A DNA stretch of 64,000 nucleotides from Mariniphaga sp041686935 (GCA_041686935.1 JAWLCW010000001.1:496001-560000); one strand, 5' to 3'. Shown: positions 16,944-25,881, counted from the first letter of the stretch. Notes: generated by a model not told the origin, from the letters alone. Numbers and translations: made by a program.

Positions 16944-17994
16944 TTTTCTGAATTTTAGCTGGTATCTTAACTACAAATTCTGTATCGGTTTGGTTGATTT
17001 CAATTTCGCGTTTCAATATCAGCCGACAACGTTCATTCAGGTTTTTCAACCCGGTTTTCGATGAGTTGCTGAGTTGCGATTTCGGCTGAAGATTATTCCG
17101 CACCACCAACTTGTCCAGCCCTTCGTTGTGAATAGTAACAACCAGTGGATTTTTCCGGGTGGTGGCATTGTGTTTCAGTGCATTTTCGATTAAAAGCTGC
17201 AACGAAACCGGTGGTATCAGCAGGTTTTCAGTTTCTGTCAGCTCTACTTTCAGTTCAATTTTTTCTTCGTCCCTGATTTTTTGCAGCGAAAAATATTCAC
17301 GTACAAACTGCATTTCATCGGTTAGCGGAACCAAATCTTTTTCCTGATTTTCCAGAATATACCGGTAAATATTTGACAGTTTGCGGATAAATTCTTCCGA
17401 CAGTGAAGGATTGCTATGCACCAGCGACGACAACGTATTCAGGCTGTTGAACAGAAAATGCGGGTTCACCTGGCTTTTCAGGGTTTCGTATTGAAAAAGC
17501 AGCTTTTCCTGGGCCAGTTTTTCTTCGCGTTTCAGTGCATCAGACCACTGCGAATAAAAGAAAAAAAGTGTGCCGATTGCAAAACCAATCATTGCAGCGG
17601 TAATAAACCCCTTAAATTCCTGTTGTTTGAACGCTGAAAAAGCATTTTCCAGGTTGACCCCGTTCATTCTGTTCTGAATAATAAATACCATTAAAAAGAT
17701 TACGGAAGCAATAATTATTACGGTTAAATAAAAGAAAACCAATCGTAAAGTGGTTTTCTTTTTAAATTGTCTTGTGGAAACGTCGAGGTTGCTGAAAAAC
17801 TTAGTGCCCAGCCAGATAAAAATTTCAAGTTGCAGCCAGGTAAGAAAAATCATGGTTGGCAGCCCTTCATGAGAAATTTGACCAACCAGCACAAGACTGA
17901 AAAGGAGCGAGATAACAAGTGCTCCTGCCAAAACTTTAAGTCGGGTTAGCAGGAATCCCTTGTTTATTTTTCTGAATACTTTTATTTTTTGCAT
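16924..17994 (-). CDS. LytS/YehU-type sensor histidine kinase
   Basis: The 356-residue membrane protein has four predicted helices in its first 175 residues and no extracellular sensor domain. A His_kinase domain follows, with the phospho-acceptor motif QVNPHFLFNSLNTLSSL, and then a short HATPase domain (PPVSLQLLIENALKHN, TGLKNLNERCRLI). This is the usual make-up of Bacteroidota LytS-like kinases that pair with LytTR regulators. The gene overlaps the regulator gene. The signal sensed is unknown; the membrane helices or their lipid surroundings are the likely sensor. Confidence 0.92.
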   Translation of the reverse strand: MQKIKVFRKINKGFLLTRLKVLAGALVISLLFSLVLVGQISHEGLPTMIFLTWLQLEIFIWLGTKFFSNLDVSTRQFKKKTTLRLVFFYLTVIIIASVIFLMVFIIQNRMNGVNLENAFSAFKQQEFKGFITAAMIGFAIGTLFFFYSQWSDALKREEKLAQEKLLFQYETLKSQVNPHFLFNSLNTLSSLVHSNPSLSEEFIRKLSNIYRYILENQEKDLVPLTDEMQFVREYFSLQKIRDEEKIELKVELTETENLLIPPVSLQLLIENALKHNATTRKNPLVVTIHNEGLDKLVVRNNLQPKSQLSNSSKTGLKNLNERCRLILKREIEINQTDTEFVVKIPAKIQKNEGSNY

Positions 17995-18116
17995 TCTACC
18001 AATTTTTCCGGATAAATTCCAACGGTTTCTAAAGTCTCAAAATTCAGAATAAAAATATAAAACGGAAAATATTTTTTGACGAACGGGCGATTTCAGTGCC
18101 TGAACGGGAATATTTA

Positions 18117-18159
18117 ACAACAAAAGGATGGCATTTGAAATTTACCATCCTTTTGTTGT
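18117..18159 (-). terminator. Strong hairpin downstream of mscS
   Basis: ACAACAAAAGGATGG (18117-18131) pairs perfectly over 15 bases with CCATCCTTTTGTTGT (18145-18159). It lies 19 bases after the mscS stop and contains T-rich arms that could serve either strand. Confidence 0.7.
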
Positions 18160-18177
18160 AAATAGATTGATTGTTGA

Positions 18178-18990
18178 CTAATTGTGCACGTGCACATCCA
18201 TTTGCGGGAATGGTATGTTAAGACCTTCTTTTGCAAATGTTTTATATACCTTTTCGTGCATATCGAAATAAATGCCCCAATAGTTGGACGATTCTGCCCA
18301 GGCGCGAACTACCAGATCCACAGAGCTGTCGCCCAGTTCTTTTACCGCGATAAAAGGGGCCGGATCCTGTAAAATGCGTTCATCGCCGTCAATCAGGTTT
18401 TTCAGCACCTGTTTGGCTTTATCTACATCGTCACCGTAGCCAATGCCAAACACAAAGTCAACGCGACGACGGGGTTCGGTCGAATAATTTATCATTGAAC
18501 CGGTTGAAAGTCCTCCATTTGGAATGATGATGGTTTTGTTGTCGGGTGTTTTCAGAATGGTGTTGAAAATCTGAATTTCGTTTACCGAGCCGGCATGTCC
18601 CTGTGCTTCAATGTAATCACCTACTTTAAAGGGTTTGAAAAGCAGAATAATTACACCGCCCGCAAAATTTTGTAATGTACCCGAAAGGGCCAAACCAACC
18701 GCCAGACCGGCAGCACCCAAAATGGCAATAAACGAGGTCATCTGAACTCCAATCATTCCAACCACGCTAATCAGAAGTAGTGTCTTTAACAGAATGCCAA
18801 TCATGCTGTTTAGAAAACCCCGAAGGGAGGGTTCCATGTCTCTTTTTTCAAATTTTTTCCTCAGGCTTTTTTGAACGATACTTATTATCCACCATCCAAT
18901 TATGAGGGTTATAATAGCCCCAACAAGCCGGGGACCAAAGGTTAATACTACATCGTTAATTTTTTCCCAGAGTGTATTCACTGAATCCAT
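18178..18990 (-). CDS. Small-conductance mechanosensitive channel, MscS family
   Basis: The 270-residue protein has three N-terminal helices, as in MscS. The pore helix and following beta domain read ILGAAGLAVGLALSGTLQNF and GVIILLFKPFKVGDYIEAQG, the family signature. The C-terminal alpha/beta domain contains FGIGYGDDVDKAKQVL. It would open under membrane tension to release solutes on osmotic downshock. It stands alone, with its own terminator. Confidence 0.93.
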   Translation of the reverse strand: MDSVNTLWEKINDVVLTFGPRLVGAIITLIIGWWIISIVQKSLRKKFEKRDMEPSLRGFLNSMIGILLKTLLLISVVGMIGVQMTSFIAILGAAGLAVGLALSGTLQNFAGGVIILLFKPFKVGDYIEAQGHAGSVNEIQIFNTILKTPDNKTIIIPNGGLSTGSMINYSTEPRRRVDFVFGIGYGDDVDKAKQVLKNLIDGDERILQDPAPFIAVKELGDSSVDLVVRAWAESSNYWGIYFDMHEKVYKTFAKEGLNIPFPQMDVHVHN

Positions 18991-19042
18991 ATTTAATAAA
19001 TATTTATTGTTAATTTCTTAAAGATACAATAAATGACCAGAC

Positions 19043-19074
19043 AAAAAAAGAGAGCAAATAAATTTGCCCTCTTC
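19043..19074 (-). terminator. Terminator of the acyl carrier protein gene
   Basis: On the minus strand AGAGGGCAAAT pairs with ATTTGCTCTCT around a short loop and is followed by a run of seven T (complement of 19043-19049). Confidence 0.7.
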
Positions 19075-19105
19075 TCATTTAACAATTAATAATCACCCAA
19101 AAAAA

Positions 19106-19342
19106 CTAAGCTGTTTGTTTTAAATAATTCACAGTGTCGTTTACATTTCCGAAATTCGATAATTCTTCGTCGCGAACAGAAATATCAAAAATACCTTCAA
19201 GGTAAAATGTAAAAATTTTCCAGTCAACCGAATCAAAATTCAAATCTTTCCCGAATGAAGCTTCGGGCTGAATATCATTCTTTTGTACCCCCGTTTTTCG
19301 TAATACACGGTATAGGTTTCTTCTGATTTTCTTTTCTTCCAT
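19106..19342 (-). CDS. Stand-alone acyl carrier protein
   Basis: The ATG at 19342 gives 78 residues (MEEKKIRRNLYRVLRKTG). The segment GKDLNFDSVDWKIFTFYLE corresponds to helix II of acyl carrier proteins; the Ser in FDSVD would carry phosphopantetheine. The usual DSLD motif is changed to DSVD with a Trp right after it, unlike the housekeeping AcpP. No ketosynthase, synthetase or phosphopantetheinyl transferase is nearby, so its pathway is unknown. It has its own promoter match at 19409-19438 and a terminator. Confidence 0.8.
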   Translation of the reverse strand: MEEKKIRRNLYRVLRKTGVQKNDIQPEASFGKDLNFDSVDWKIFTFYLEGIFDISVRDEELSNFGNVNDTVNYLKQTA

Positions 19343-19408
19343 AATATTTGTCAACTATAATTTCCTTTACAGTAGCTGTAAAAAAACCGAACAAATGAAT
19401 TTAAAGGT

Positions 19409-19438
19409 CAAATATATGAAGTTTCTTTAAATATCAAA
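19409..19438 (-). promoter_or_regulatory. Promoter of the acyl carrier protein gene
   Basis: On the minus strand TTTG (19435-19438), an 18-base spacer and TATATTTG (19409-19416) match the Bacteroidota promoter pattern, about 67 bases before the ATG. Confidence 0.5.
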
Positions 19439-19506
19439 TTTTTGTTAACACAAATTAACGGTCCTTTGTATTTAAAATACTGATATTCATACTTTTGCGC
19501 AAACAA

Positions 19507-20055
19507 CTATTTGGTGCTTAAACGATCTGATTTTAACAAACTGAAAACATCCAAATCGTAATACCTGTTTTGGCATAGTTCGCCCTGTCGTTCTGTACCC
19601 TCATAACTGAAACCTAATCTGGCGGGGATAGCAGCACTCTTTTTATTCCCTTTTGCTACTTTAATTTGTATCCGGTTCATATTTAGTTTTTTGAATGCAT
19701 AATAAATTAATTTTTCAGCGCTTAATGTTATTATGCCTTTTCCCTGCATTTTTTCGGCTAACCAATAACCCAACTCAGTTTTATGATTTATCCAATCAGT
19801 GTCCTTAAAACCAATAAGACCGGCAAATTCAAGTTTATACCAAATGGAATAAACCATATCTTTCTTTTTTTCTGCTTGCGCAGTTAAGCTATCAATGAAT
19901 GCTTCCGTATCTGAAACTTCCTTAGTGAAATTTACAAATGGCAGCCATTTTTTCAAATATTCACGATCGCGTTCAATGGTTTCAAAAATTACACCTGCCA
20001 TTGAAATATCTAAAGGTTCAAGCCGGATTTTCGAATTTATTTGAAAATGTTTCAT
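19507..20055 (-). CDS. GNAT acetyltransferase, RimJ/RimL-like
   Basis: This is a single-domain GNAT protein of 182 residues. The pattern RLEPLDISMAGVIFETIERD, ELGYWLAEKMQGKGIITLSAEKLIYYAF and LNMNRIQIKVAKGNKKSAAIPARLGF is that of RimL/RimJ-type N-acetyltransferases that modify ribosomal protein N-termini or small amines. The QGKGI loop binds acetyl-CoA. The substrate cannot be predicted from sequence. Confidence 0.88.
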   Translation of the reverse strand: MKHFQINSKIRLEPLDISMAGVIFETIERDREYLKKWLPFVNFTKEVSDTEAFIDSLTAQAEKKKDMVYSIWYKLEFAGLIGFKDTDWINHKTELGYWLAEKMQGKGIITLSAEKLIYYAFKKLNMNRIQIKVAKGNKKSAAIPARLGFSYEGTERQGELCQNRYYDLDVFSLLKSDRLSTK

Positions 20056-20163
20056 ATATGAGTTTTTTCATCTGACCAACACTATAAGGAATTATTACAA
20101 TAAGAGCGGCGATTTTTATCAACTTATTATCTTTACGCAAATTTTTTTATAATCGTAACAAAA

Positions 20164-21003
20164 ATGAGAAACGTTATGGACAGATGGATAATAGCTGTTT
20201 TCGGAATATTACTGGCAGCAGTTTTTTCTTGTGGAAATGGAAAGCCAAAAGCCGATGAGGCTCAAATAGTAATTAAAACGGATTACGGAAATATAAAAGT
20301 AAAGCTCTACGAAAAAACGGTGGAACACAAAAAGAATTTTGAAAAACTGGCCGGTGAAGGTTTTTATGACGGCTTGCTTTTTCACCGGGTAATTGAAAAC
20401 TTTATGATTCAGGGCGGTGATCCCGATTCTAAAAATGTACAGTCTGGTCAGGCTTTGGGTGGTGGTTCGCTCGATTACACATTACCCGCCGAGTTTATTC
20501 CGGAGTATTATCACAAGAGAGGTGCAGTTGCTGCTGCACGGAAAGGCGGTTTAATCAACCTGGAAAAACGTTCGAGCGCTTCGCAGTTTTACATTGTTCA
20601 GGGAGATTTTTTTTCTCATGGGGAACTGGACACTATGGAAATAATTAAAAATCAGCAGATTAAAAATGATTTGGTCAGAGATCACCTCATGGCTGTTGAT
20701 GATGAAATCCAGGTATTCAGGCAAAATAATGATCGGGAAGGATTTGCATTGAAGGTTGCAGAAATAAGAGACCGGGTGGATAGCTTAATTGCCGCAAGGA
20801 ATCTAATTTTCAGATTTTCTGATGAGCAACGTGAAATTTACACAACTATTGGCGGTTATCCATCTCTCGATGGCGACTATACTGTTTTTGGCGAAGTGGT
20901 TGAGGGAATGGATGTGGTGGATAAAATTGCAGCACTTGAAACCGATAAAAATGCCCGCCCCCTGCAAGATGTAAAAATGGAAATTGAACTGATAAAGCAA
21001 TAA
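20164..21003 (+). CDS. Periplasmic cyclophilin-type peptidyl-prolyl isomerase, lipoprotein (1 of 3)
   Basis: The 279-residue protein has a lipoprotein signal with Cys at residue 23 (AAVFSC). The cyclophilin fold is split. The N-terminal part (YGNIKVKLYEKTVEHKKNFEKL, FHRVIENFMIQGGDP, ASQFYIVQG) and the C-terminal part (TIGGYPSLDGDYTVFGEVVEG) are separated by about 70 mostly charged helical residues. Ordinary cyclophilins lack this insert. The enzyme would isomerise prolyl bonds of envelope proteins. It is first of three tandem cyclophilin genes, with only one base between its stop and the next start. Confidence 0.9.
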   Translation: MRNVMDRWIIAVFGILLAAVFSCGNGKPKADEAQIVIKTDYGNIKVKLYEKTVEHKKNFEKLAGEGFYDGLLFHRVIENFMIQGGDPDSKNVQSGQALGGGSLDYTLPAEFIPEYYHKRGAVAAARKGGLINLEKRSSASQFYIVQGDFFSHGELDTMEIIKNQQIKNDLVRDHLMAVDDEIQVFRQNNDREGFALKVAEIRDRVDSLIAARNLIFRFSDEQREIYTTIGGYPSLDGDYTVFGEVVEGMDVVDKIAALETDKNARPLQDVKMEIELIKQ

Positions 21004-21004
21004 A

Positions 21005-21814
21005 ATGGTTCGTGTTTGGTTAATTCCACTTGTTTTTTTCTATTCATTATCAGGTTTTTCACAATCTGAAAAAGTAAGAGTTTCAACCAACCTGGGCGAT
21101 ATGACATTTATGCTTTACGACGATACGCCCAAACACCGCAATGCGTTTCTCGAACTGGCCCGTGAAGGTTATTACGATGGAACTTTGTTTTATCGTGTCA
21201 TTCAGAATTTTCTCATCCAGGGTGGGTCTAAGAGCTCAAAAAATGCTCCTCCGGGGAAGCGAATCGGTTATGGCGATCCCGACCATACGGTGGACGATGA
21301 AATTCTGCCGCACCATTTTCACAAAAAAGGTGCACTTTGTGCCCCGCGCCAGCCCGACGATGTAAACCCCTGGCAGCAATCCGATATTTCGCAGTTTTAT
21401 GTGGTGAAAGGCAGGGTTCATTCCTCAGGGGAACTCGACACTTTGGAAATGGCAGTGAACCGTCCTATCCGGAACAGGATTGTCAATAAGTACCTGAATG
21501 ATGAAGTCAGGGCACAGCTTCAGGAATTGAGGGAGGAGAAAAAAGTGGAGGAGTTTCGTGAAATTGCCGGCCGCGTACGGGAGCAAATCGAAACTGAATA
21601 CAACATGCAAACCGGTGTTCTGGAATTCTCCGAAAAACAACGCGAAGCCTATACCACCATTGGCGGGTATCCTGATTTGGATGGCCAATACACCATTTTT
21701 GGCGAATGTATTTCAGGGTTCGAAACCATAGACAAAATTGCTGCATTAAAAACCGATGAAAACAACCGGCCTTTTACCGATGTTAAAATTACTGTAACCG
21801 TTTTGAATGATTAA
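21005..21814 (+). CDS. Periplasmic cyclophilin-type peptidyl-prolyl isomerase (2 of 3)
   Basis: The 269-residue paralogue of the upstream gene has a cleavable signal peptide (FFYSLSGFSQ) instead of a lipid Cys. It keeps FYRVIQNFLIQGG, ISQFYVVKG and TIGGYPDLDGQYTIFGE. It has the same kind of charged helical insert (about residues 145-205, QELREEKKVEEFREIAGRV), so the insert predates the duplication. Its end overlaps the earliest possible start of the third gene, which indicates one operon. The catalytic Arg of the FHR/FYR motif is retained. Confidence 0.9.
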   Translation: MVRVWLIPLVFFYSLSGFSQSEKVRVSTNLGDMTFMLYDDTPKHRNAFLELAREGYYDGTLFYRVIQNFLIQGGSKSSKNAPPGKRIGYGDPDHTVDDEILPHHFHKKGALCAPRQPDDVNPWQQSDISQFYVVKGRVHSSGELDTLEMAVNRPIRNRIVNKYLNDEVRAQLQELREEKKVEEFREIAGRVREQIETEYNMQTGVLEFSEKQREAYTTIGGYPDLDGQYTIFGECISGFETIDKIAALKTDENNRPFTDVKITVTVLND

Positions 21815-21815
21815 A

Positions 21816-23147
21816 ATGAAAACTTTTGTCCTTTTTATCCTTTTTTCGATGATTTTTTTTTCCTGTAAAACAAGGGAAAAGAGTGAAGAAAAAGCCGATG
21901 AAGGACAACAAAAGCAGGAAGCCAGGGCTGAAGACCCGGAAACAGGATGGGAAAAAATTTTGGCGGCAGTGGTTTCATTCGATTCTTTTGACGGAAACCG
22001 GATTTTGGAATCGGGTCAGGGTTTTTTTGTAACCGAAGATATTATTACCACACGGTATTCTCTTGTAAATCAGGCCAGTAATATTGTGTTTTCACCGCTC
22101 GACACCGATAAAAAATACAGATGCGATAAGTATATAGCCGTAGATCGCATCAACGACATTATTTTACTGAAAGCGGACAGTCTGAAAAGTAATCCGGTAG
22201 AACTCTTCCAGGGAACAGCGCCCAATACTGCCAGAACCATGTACATTTCCGCCTCGCCGCGAAAAACGGTTCAGTTATTCACCGGGCAGTTGCTCAATCA
22301 AACCACCGTTCAGGGAGCAAAGCTTTACCGCATTACCAACCGCATCCGCAATGCCAATTTTGGTGCACCGGTATTTGTGTCGAACCAGAAAGCCATTGGA
22401 ATTGCTTTTTCAGATGTGGTGAGTTATGAAATGCAAAGTTTTGCCATTCCGTCTGAATACATTGCCCGGTTGCTGGAAAAGCAAAATGAACCGCCCAAAT
22501 CGCTGGAATCTTTGCGTTCGGTTGCCAGTGCCGCTGTATCGGCCGAAAACCAGAGGATCAAAGGACTGGTGCTCGAAACCGACATGGGAAATATCACCAT
22601 CCGGCTTTTTAACGAAACGCCTGAATACCGTGACAACTTTATAAAACTGGTAAAAGAAAACTACTACGACAGTCTGCTCATACACCGGGTGATTTCCAAT
22701 TTTGGCATTCAAACCGGTGCTGCCGATACACGCTATGCCGAAGAAGGCGATATGGTGGGCTGGAAAGGTCCGGGTTACACATTGCCGGCTCACATTGTTC
22801 CGGGGCTTTACCACAAACGGGGAATGATTGGTTCGCCCCGGAAACCAGATACCCAAAACCAGCGCCGGCGGGCCGACGGATCGCAGTTTTATATTATTAC
22901 CGGACGAAAATATTTCGACAAGGAACTGGATGATATTGAAGAAGAAAACGACTACAAGTTTACTCCGGAACAACGGCAGGTTTACAAAACCATTGGCGGC
23001 GCCCCACACCTCGATGGCACTTACACCATTTTTGGCGAAGTAATTTCAGGATTGGAGGTGGCAGACCAAATTGTTCAGGTAGAAACCGACCGCCAGTGGC
23101 GACCGTTGGAGGATATCAGGCTCAAGAAAATCAGGATTTTGAACTAA
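21816..23147 (+). CDS. Fusion of degenerate trypsin-like domain and cyclophilin (3 of 3)
   Basis: The ATG at 21816 (MKTFVLFILFSMIFFSC) gives 443 residues with a lipoprotein signal; an ATG at 21807 is also in frame. Residues about 45-225 look like an HtrA/trypsin fold: SGQGFFVTEDIITTRYSLV, DRINDIILLK, NANFGAPVFV. The expected catalytic His (TNxHVV) is Ser in RYSLV, and the Ser of GNSGGP is Phe in NANFGAP. Only the Asp is left, so the domain should bind and not cut. The C-terminal part (about 250-443) is a cyclophilin with IHRVISNFGIQTG and GSQFYIITG and lacks the long insert of its neighbours. The gene ends convergently, overlapping the HAD gene by 17 bases. Confidence 0.85.
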   Translation: MKTFVLFILFSMIFFSCKTREKSEEKADEGQQKQEARAEDPETGWEKILAAVVSFDSFDGNRILESGQGFFVTEDIITTRYSLVNQASNIVFSPLDTDKKYRCDKYIAVDRINDIILLKADSLKSNPVELFQGTAPNTARTMYISASPRKTVQLFTGQLLNQTTVQGAKLYRITNRIRNANFGAPVFVSNQKAIGIAFSDVVSYEMQSFAIPSEYIARLLEKQNEPPKSLESLRSVASAAVSAENQRIKGLVLETDMGNITIRLFNETPEYRDNFIKLVKENYYDSLLIHRVISNFGIQTGAADTRYAEEGDMVGWKGPGYTLPAHIVPGLYHKRGMIGSPRKPDTQNQRRRADGSQFYIITGRKYFDKELDDIEEENDYKFTPEQRQVYKTIGGAPHLDGTYTIFGEVISGLEVADQIVQVETDRQWRPLEDIRLKKIRILN

Positions 23148-23766
23148 ATACTTCCGAAACTTCCATCCCTACTTTCAACCAAAAAGTTTTCAGACCAGCT
23201 TTTTCAGCGCCGGCAATATTTTTTTCCAAATCATCCACAAAAAGAGTTTCTGATGGAATAATTCCGGCAGATTCAATCACTTTATGATAGGATGCCAAAT
23301 CGGGTTTGCGTTCATGAATTTCATGCGAATAAAAATCTTTCACAAAAAGGGAAGGAAATTCAATTCCGTAGATATTTCGAAATTCTTTATGAAGGCGTTC
23401 GATGTGGATTGCATTCGTATTGCTGAACAAATATACATCGTAATTTTTGGCAAGTACTTTTAGCATTTCCACCCTTTTCTCCGGAATATCACGTATCATC
23501 GCACACCAGGAATCGTCAATTTGCTGGTCGGTAGCTTCAGGGTTGTTCAAAATTCGGCGCACCTGCTTTCTGAACTCTTCCGGTATTGTTTTGCCGGTTT
23601 CCAGTTCATAAAAAATGGGATCAGCATAAGCCTGTTGGCGGTTGACCACTTCCGAGTTCAACCCAAGTTTTCTGAATGCCTGGATTGACGCATCAAAATC
23701 GAGGTTCAGTAAAACATTTCCCAAATCGAAAACAATGTTTTTGATATTTGTGAGCCTTGGCTTCAT
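23131..23766 (-). CDS. HAD-superfamily phosphatase, YihX-like
   Basis: The 211-residue protein has all HAD motifs: NIVFDLGNVLLNLDFD (motif I), LFSNTNAIH (motif II), HERKPDLASYHKVIE (Lys, motif III) and LFVDDLEKNIAGAEKAG (motif IV). The helical cap after motif I and the FDLGNVL variant are those of the YihX branch (alpha-glucose-1-phosphate phosphatase-like). The natural substrate is unknown. It is transcribed away from mtnA and converges on the cyclophilin operon. Confidence 0.85.
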   Translation of the reverse strand: MKPRLTNIKNIVFDLGNVLLNLDFDASIQAFRKLGLNSEVVNRQQAYADPIFYELETGKTIPEEFRKQVRRILNNPEATDQQIDDSWCAMIRDIPEKRVEMLKVLAKNYDVYLFSNTNAIHIERLHKEFRNIYGIEFPSLFVKDFYSHEIHERKPDLASYHKVIESAGIIPSETLFVDDLEKNIAGAEKAGLKTFWLKVGMEVSEVFSSKS

Positions 23767-23797
23767 CTTTTTATTTTAAGCCAACGAATATAAATAT

Positions 23798-23805
23798 TAT
23801 TTTTG
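23798..23805 (+). promoter_or_regulatory. Candidate -7 box of mtnA
   Basis: TATTTTTG fits TAnnTTTG and lies only 12 bases before the preferred mtnA ATG, so the transcript leader would be very short. No -33 partner is clear. Confidence 0.35.
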
Positions 23806-23816
23806 CTTTTATTTCC

Positions 23817-24917
23817 ATGCAAATTAACGACAAACCATATCATACCATCTGGCTGAGTGAAAAAAATCCATCGGTTGTGCAAATTATCGACCAGCGAAAA
23901 CTTCCTTTCGTGTTCGAAATTCTCGATTTAAAAACGCCCGACGATTGTTTTCATGCCATTCGCGATATGGCTGTCCGTGGAGCACCGTTAATTGGAGTAA
24001 CTGCTGCTTACGGAATGTATCTGGCTTTGCTCTGTTTTAGTGGGAACAATCCTGAGAAATATTTAAACGAAACAGCAACAATATTGAAGTTGGCACGTCC
24101 GACTGCTGTGAACCTGGCTTATGCTGTGGACGAGATGCTGAAGTTTATGCTTCAAAATCTTCTGTCTGCAAATTTGAAAGAGATTTCACTGTCGAAAGTT
24201 GAAGAGATGAAATCGTGTGAAATTAGTTTCAGCGAAAAAATAGGGGAATTTGGGCTGGAAGTCATCGAAAAAATTTATCAGCAAAAACAAGAGCCGGTAA
24301 ATATTTTAACACATTGCAATGCCGGCTGGCTGGCCTGCATCGACTGGGGAACAGCAACAGCTCCCATTTACAAAGCCCATCACAAAGGAATTCCGGTTCA
24401 TGTGTGGGTGGACGAAACCCGACCCCGCAACCAGGGCGCCCGGCTAACTGCTTTTGAGCTGGGGCAGGAAGGTGTTCCACACACCGTAATTGCCGACAAC
24501 ACCGGCGGGCACCTGATGCAGAACAAAATGGTCGATTTGGTGATTGTGGGCAGCGACCGCACCACCATTACGGGTGACGTGGCCAATAAAATTGGTACTT
24601 ACCTCAAAGCGCTGGCAGCAAAAGACAATAGCATCCCGTTTTATGTGGCACTTCCTTCCTCTACATTCGACTGGCAAATGGAAGACGGAATTACTGAAAT
24701 CCCAATCGAAGAACGCGATTCAGACGAAGTGGCTAAAATAGAAGGCTGGAACGGGAACTCAATTCAAAAAGTGAAATTAATTCCTGAAAACAGTCGGGCC
24801 GCAAATTACGGCTTCGATGTTACCCCGGCAAGGTTGGTAACCGGTTTAATTACCGAACGCGGGATTTGCAAAGCAAACAGAGAAAGCATTCTAAAACTTT
24901 TTCCCAAAAACAAATAA
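23817..24917 (+). CDS. mtnA: Methylthioribose-1-phosphate isomerase
   Basis: The start is set at 23817 (MQINDKPYHTIWLS), since the family normally begins just before this segment; the frame is open back to 23757. The 366-residue protein has the MtnA landmarks AVRGAPLIGVTAAYG, RPTAVNLAYAVDEML, ILTHCNAGWLA (catalytic Cys), VDETRPRNQGARLTAFEL and VGSDRTTITGDVANKIGTY (catalytic Asp). It converts 5-methylthioribose-1-phosphate to methylthioribulose-1-phosphate in methionine salvage. It is 2 bases upstream of mtnP, which produces its substrate. Confidence 0.95.
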   Translation: MQINDKPYHTIWLSEKNPSVVQIIDQRKLPFVFEILDLKTPDDCFHAIRDMAVRGAPLIGVTAAYGMYLALLCFSGNNPEKYLNETATILKLARPTAVNLAYAVDEMLKFMLQNLLSANLKEISLSKVEEMKSCEISFSEKIGEFGLEVIEKIYQQKQEPVNILTHCNAGWLACIDWGTATAPIYKAHHKGIPVHVWVDETRPRNQGARLTAFELGQEGVPHTVIADNTGGHLMQNKMVDLVIVGSDRTTITGDVANKIGTYLKALAAKDNSIPFYVALPSSTFDWQMEDGITEIPIEERDSDEVAKIEGWNGNSIQKVKLIPENSRAANYGFDVTPARLVTGLITERGICKANRESILKLFPKNK

Positions 24918-24919
24918 AA

Positions 24920-25666
24920 ATGAAGATTGCAATTATCGGCGGTTCGGGCCTCGAAAATCCGGATATCCTGAAAAATCCGAAAGAGATAAATGTTGAAACT
25001 CCTTACGGAAGTCACTCTTCAGCTTTTAAAACAGGTAAAATAGAAGGAATTGAAGTGGCCATCCTTTCCCGGCATGGCAGGAACCATGAGATTCCACCTT
25101 CGCAGGTTAACAACAGGGCTAATATCTGGGCAATCAGGGAATTGGGATGCACTCACATTTTGGCCACCACTGCGTGCGGAAGTTTGCGTGAAGAAATCAA
25201 AAGGGGCGATTTGGTTATCCCCGACCAGTTTATCGATTTTACCCGCCACCGCGAAGTTACTTTTCATGAAAAATTTGAGGATGGCAACCTGATGCACAGC
25301 CCAATGGCCGATCCCTTCGATGCCGGGTTGCGACAAAGGCTGATTGATACTTCCGGGAAATTAAACCTTCCGTTTCATCATAAAGGAACGGTAATTACCA
25401 TTGAAGGCCCGCGTTTTTCAACCCGAGCCGAGTCGAACATGTTCCGGCTTTGGGGTGCCGATGTAATCAACATGTCGGTGGCGCCCGAGTGTATTCTCGC
25501 CAACGAACTGCAAATACCTTATGCAGCCATTGCTCTTAGCACCGACTACGATTGCTGGAAAACCGATGAGGAACCCGTTACCTGGGAAGAGGTGCTCAAA
25601 GTCTTCAATCAGAATGTGAAAAATGTAATTCATTTGTTACAACAAACCATTGCCGGGTTCAAATAG
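24920..25666 (+). CDS. mtnP: Methylthioadenosine phosphorylase
   Basis: The ATG at 24920 gives 248 residues starting MKIAIIGGSGLENPDIL. Family features are LSRHGRNHEIPPSQVNNRAN, TACGSLREEIKRGDLVIPDQ, IEGPRFSTRAESNMFRLWGA and NMSVAPECILANEL, the purine/MTA phosphorylase core. It splits 5-methylthioadenosine into adenine and methylthioribose-1-phosphate. Together with mtnA it forms the entry of methionine salvage. The later steps (mtnBCDE) are not in the window. Confidence 0.93.
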   Translation: MKIAIIGGSGLENPDILKNPKEINVETPYGSHSSAFKTGKIEGIEVAILSRHGRNHEIPPSQVNNRANIWAIRELGCTHILATTACGSLREEIKRGDLVIPDQFIDFTRHREVTFHEKFEDGNLMHSPMADPFDAGLRQRLIDTSGKLNLPFHHKGTVITIEGPRFSTRAESNMFRLWGADVINMSVAPECILANELQIPYAAIALSTDYDCWKTDEEPVTWEEVLKVFNQNVKNVIHLLQQTIAGFK

Positions 25667-25829
25667 TTTTGCCGCCATGTGCTGAACGGCATGTTTAATT
25701 GAAATAATTTGGCATATTCTTTGATAAAAATATTTCTGTTGTCTTGAAGCCAGAAAAACAGAAATGTAAGACCGTTCAGTTAGTACTATATATATTCAGC
25801 CATCAAGCTTCGTTGGCTTTTAATTCCCG

Positions 25830-25862
25830 GCGGCATCTTTCAAAAGGTGCCGCTATTTTTTT
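25830..25862 (+). terminator. Intrinsic terminator in the mtnP-pheS gap
   Basis: GCGGCATCTT (25830-25839) pairs with AAGGTGCCGC (25844-25853) over ten positions with one G-U, followed by TA and seven T. It could end mtnAP transcription. It could also act in the pheS leader, but the pheS -7 box lies downstream of it. The rest of the 25667-25907 gap shows nothing clear. Confidence 0.65.
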
Positions 25863-25873
25863 GAGTAAATCAT

Positions 25874-25881
25874 TATCTTTG
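25874..25881 (+). promoter_or_regulatory. -7 box of pheS
   Basis: TATCTTTG matches TAnnTTTG and ends 26 bases before the pheS ATG. No well-spaced TTTG is found upstream, where the terminator T-run lies. Confidence 0.45.
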
